64,000 bases of DNA from Engraulis encrasicolus (lineage: Eukaryota > Chordata > Actinopteri > Clupeiformes > Engraulidae): assembly GCF_034702125.1 (NCBI RefSeq), contig NC_085860.1:51538872-51602871 (forward strand). The letters run 5' to 3'. The stretch's first letter is position 1; each line of letters starts with the position of its first letter. The notes under the pieces were generated by a model, which saw only the letters and a program-made list of their open reading frames with translations, did no database searches and was not told where the DNA came from. This document shows positions 63,750 to 64,000 of the stretch, piece by piece. The translations under genes and the position numbers were made by a program.

Positions 63750-64000
63750 CTGAACACACAGAGAGAGACGCGTAGCACAGTACAGTACACGGTGAAGCAG
63801 TGATAGGGAGCGTGTCTATGTTCCCACAGCTCATTGGTCCCACATCACTAAGACTTTTAACATAAAATTTTAGGCCCATTGGTCCCACGGCCCATTGGTC
63901 CCACAGCTTATTCCTGCTGCTCATGTTCTCACATTTCTAAGAATCTGTTCAAATTTAGGCCCTATGTCCCATGGCGGGGAGACAGGCATGTTCTCTTAGG
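63750..64000 (-). other. tph2 intron, partial
   Basis: Sequence upstream (on the - strand) of the first visible tph2 exon. It contains short repeats of cccattggtcccac / cattggtcccac. The next upstream exon is outside the window. Confidence 0.6.

Overview
This window is nuclear DNA from a ray-finned (teleost) fish. The genes are split by introns with GT/AG borders and encode vertebrate-specific proteins. They sit in a background of CA/TG and GA microsatellites, tRNA-derived SINEs, L2/Rex1-type LINE tails, Tc1-like, hAT-like and piggyBac-like elements, and one run of Ns (36402-36500). I cannot name the species.

Layout. 192-3696 (+): complete sinhcaf/fam60a-type gene (Sin3-HDAC cofactor), 5 coding exons. 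6612-24850 (+): large C11orf16-type gene with a VWA-like region and a C-terminal DUF4537-like region, at least 12 exons. 26691-27855 (-): akip1, 3 coding exons, convergent with the previous gene; the human AKIP1/C11orf16 pair has the same arrangement. 28.1-33.1 kb: a truncated LINE, SINE copies and long microsatellites. 33103-41545 (+): single-sushi-domain, single-pass membrane protein, best match SUSD3, 5 exons, its first intron full of repeats and holding the gap. 45748-49178 (+): 3-exon gene for a 309-residue acidic protein I do not recognise. 52323-54596 (+): bcl2l14 (Bcl-G type), 5 exons. 57337 to the window end (-): the last six coding exons of a tryptophan hydroxylase, closest to tph2; its 5' part lies beyond 64000.

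The genes have unrelated roles (chromatin, unknown, PKA/NF-kB scaffolding, membrane protein, unknown, apoptosis, serotonin synthesis) and do not form a pathway.

The most striking pattern is that many tandem repeats sit on splice junctions, and several are made of the junction itself. In tph2, a 28-bp array copies a 5' splice site (58070-58158), a ~46-bp array copies a 3' splice site (59700-60085), a ~90-bp array copies the 3' splice site of the exon for the iron-binding His-Glu motif (61484-62220), and diverged copies of another exon's 3' half lie at 62880-63480. In the C11orf16-type gene a ~42-bp array copies a 5' splice site (23844-24030), and in the SUSD3-like gene a ~60-bp array does so (39728-40240). 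Other arrays or microsatellites abut the acceptors of sinhcaf exon 4, bcl2l14 exon 4 and the unknown gene's exon 2. I also found a TTAA-flanked piggyBac-like element, several hAT-type MITEs with exact or near-exact 8-bp target duplications, a ~1.5-kb foldback element, and a foldback nested inside another repeat.
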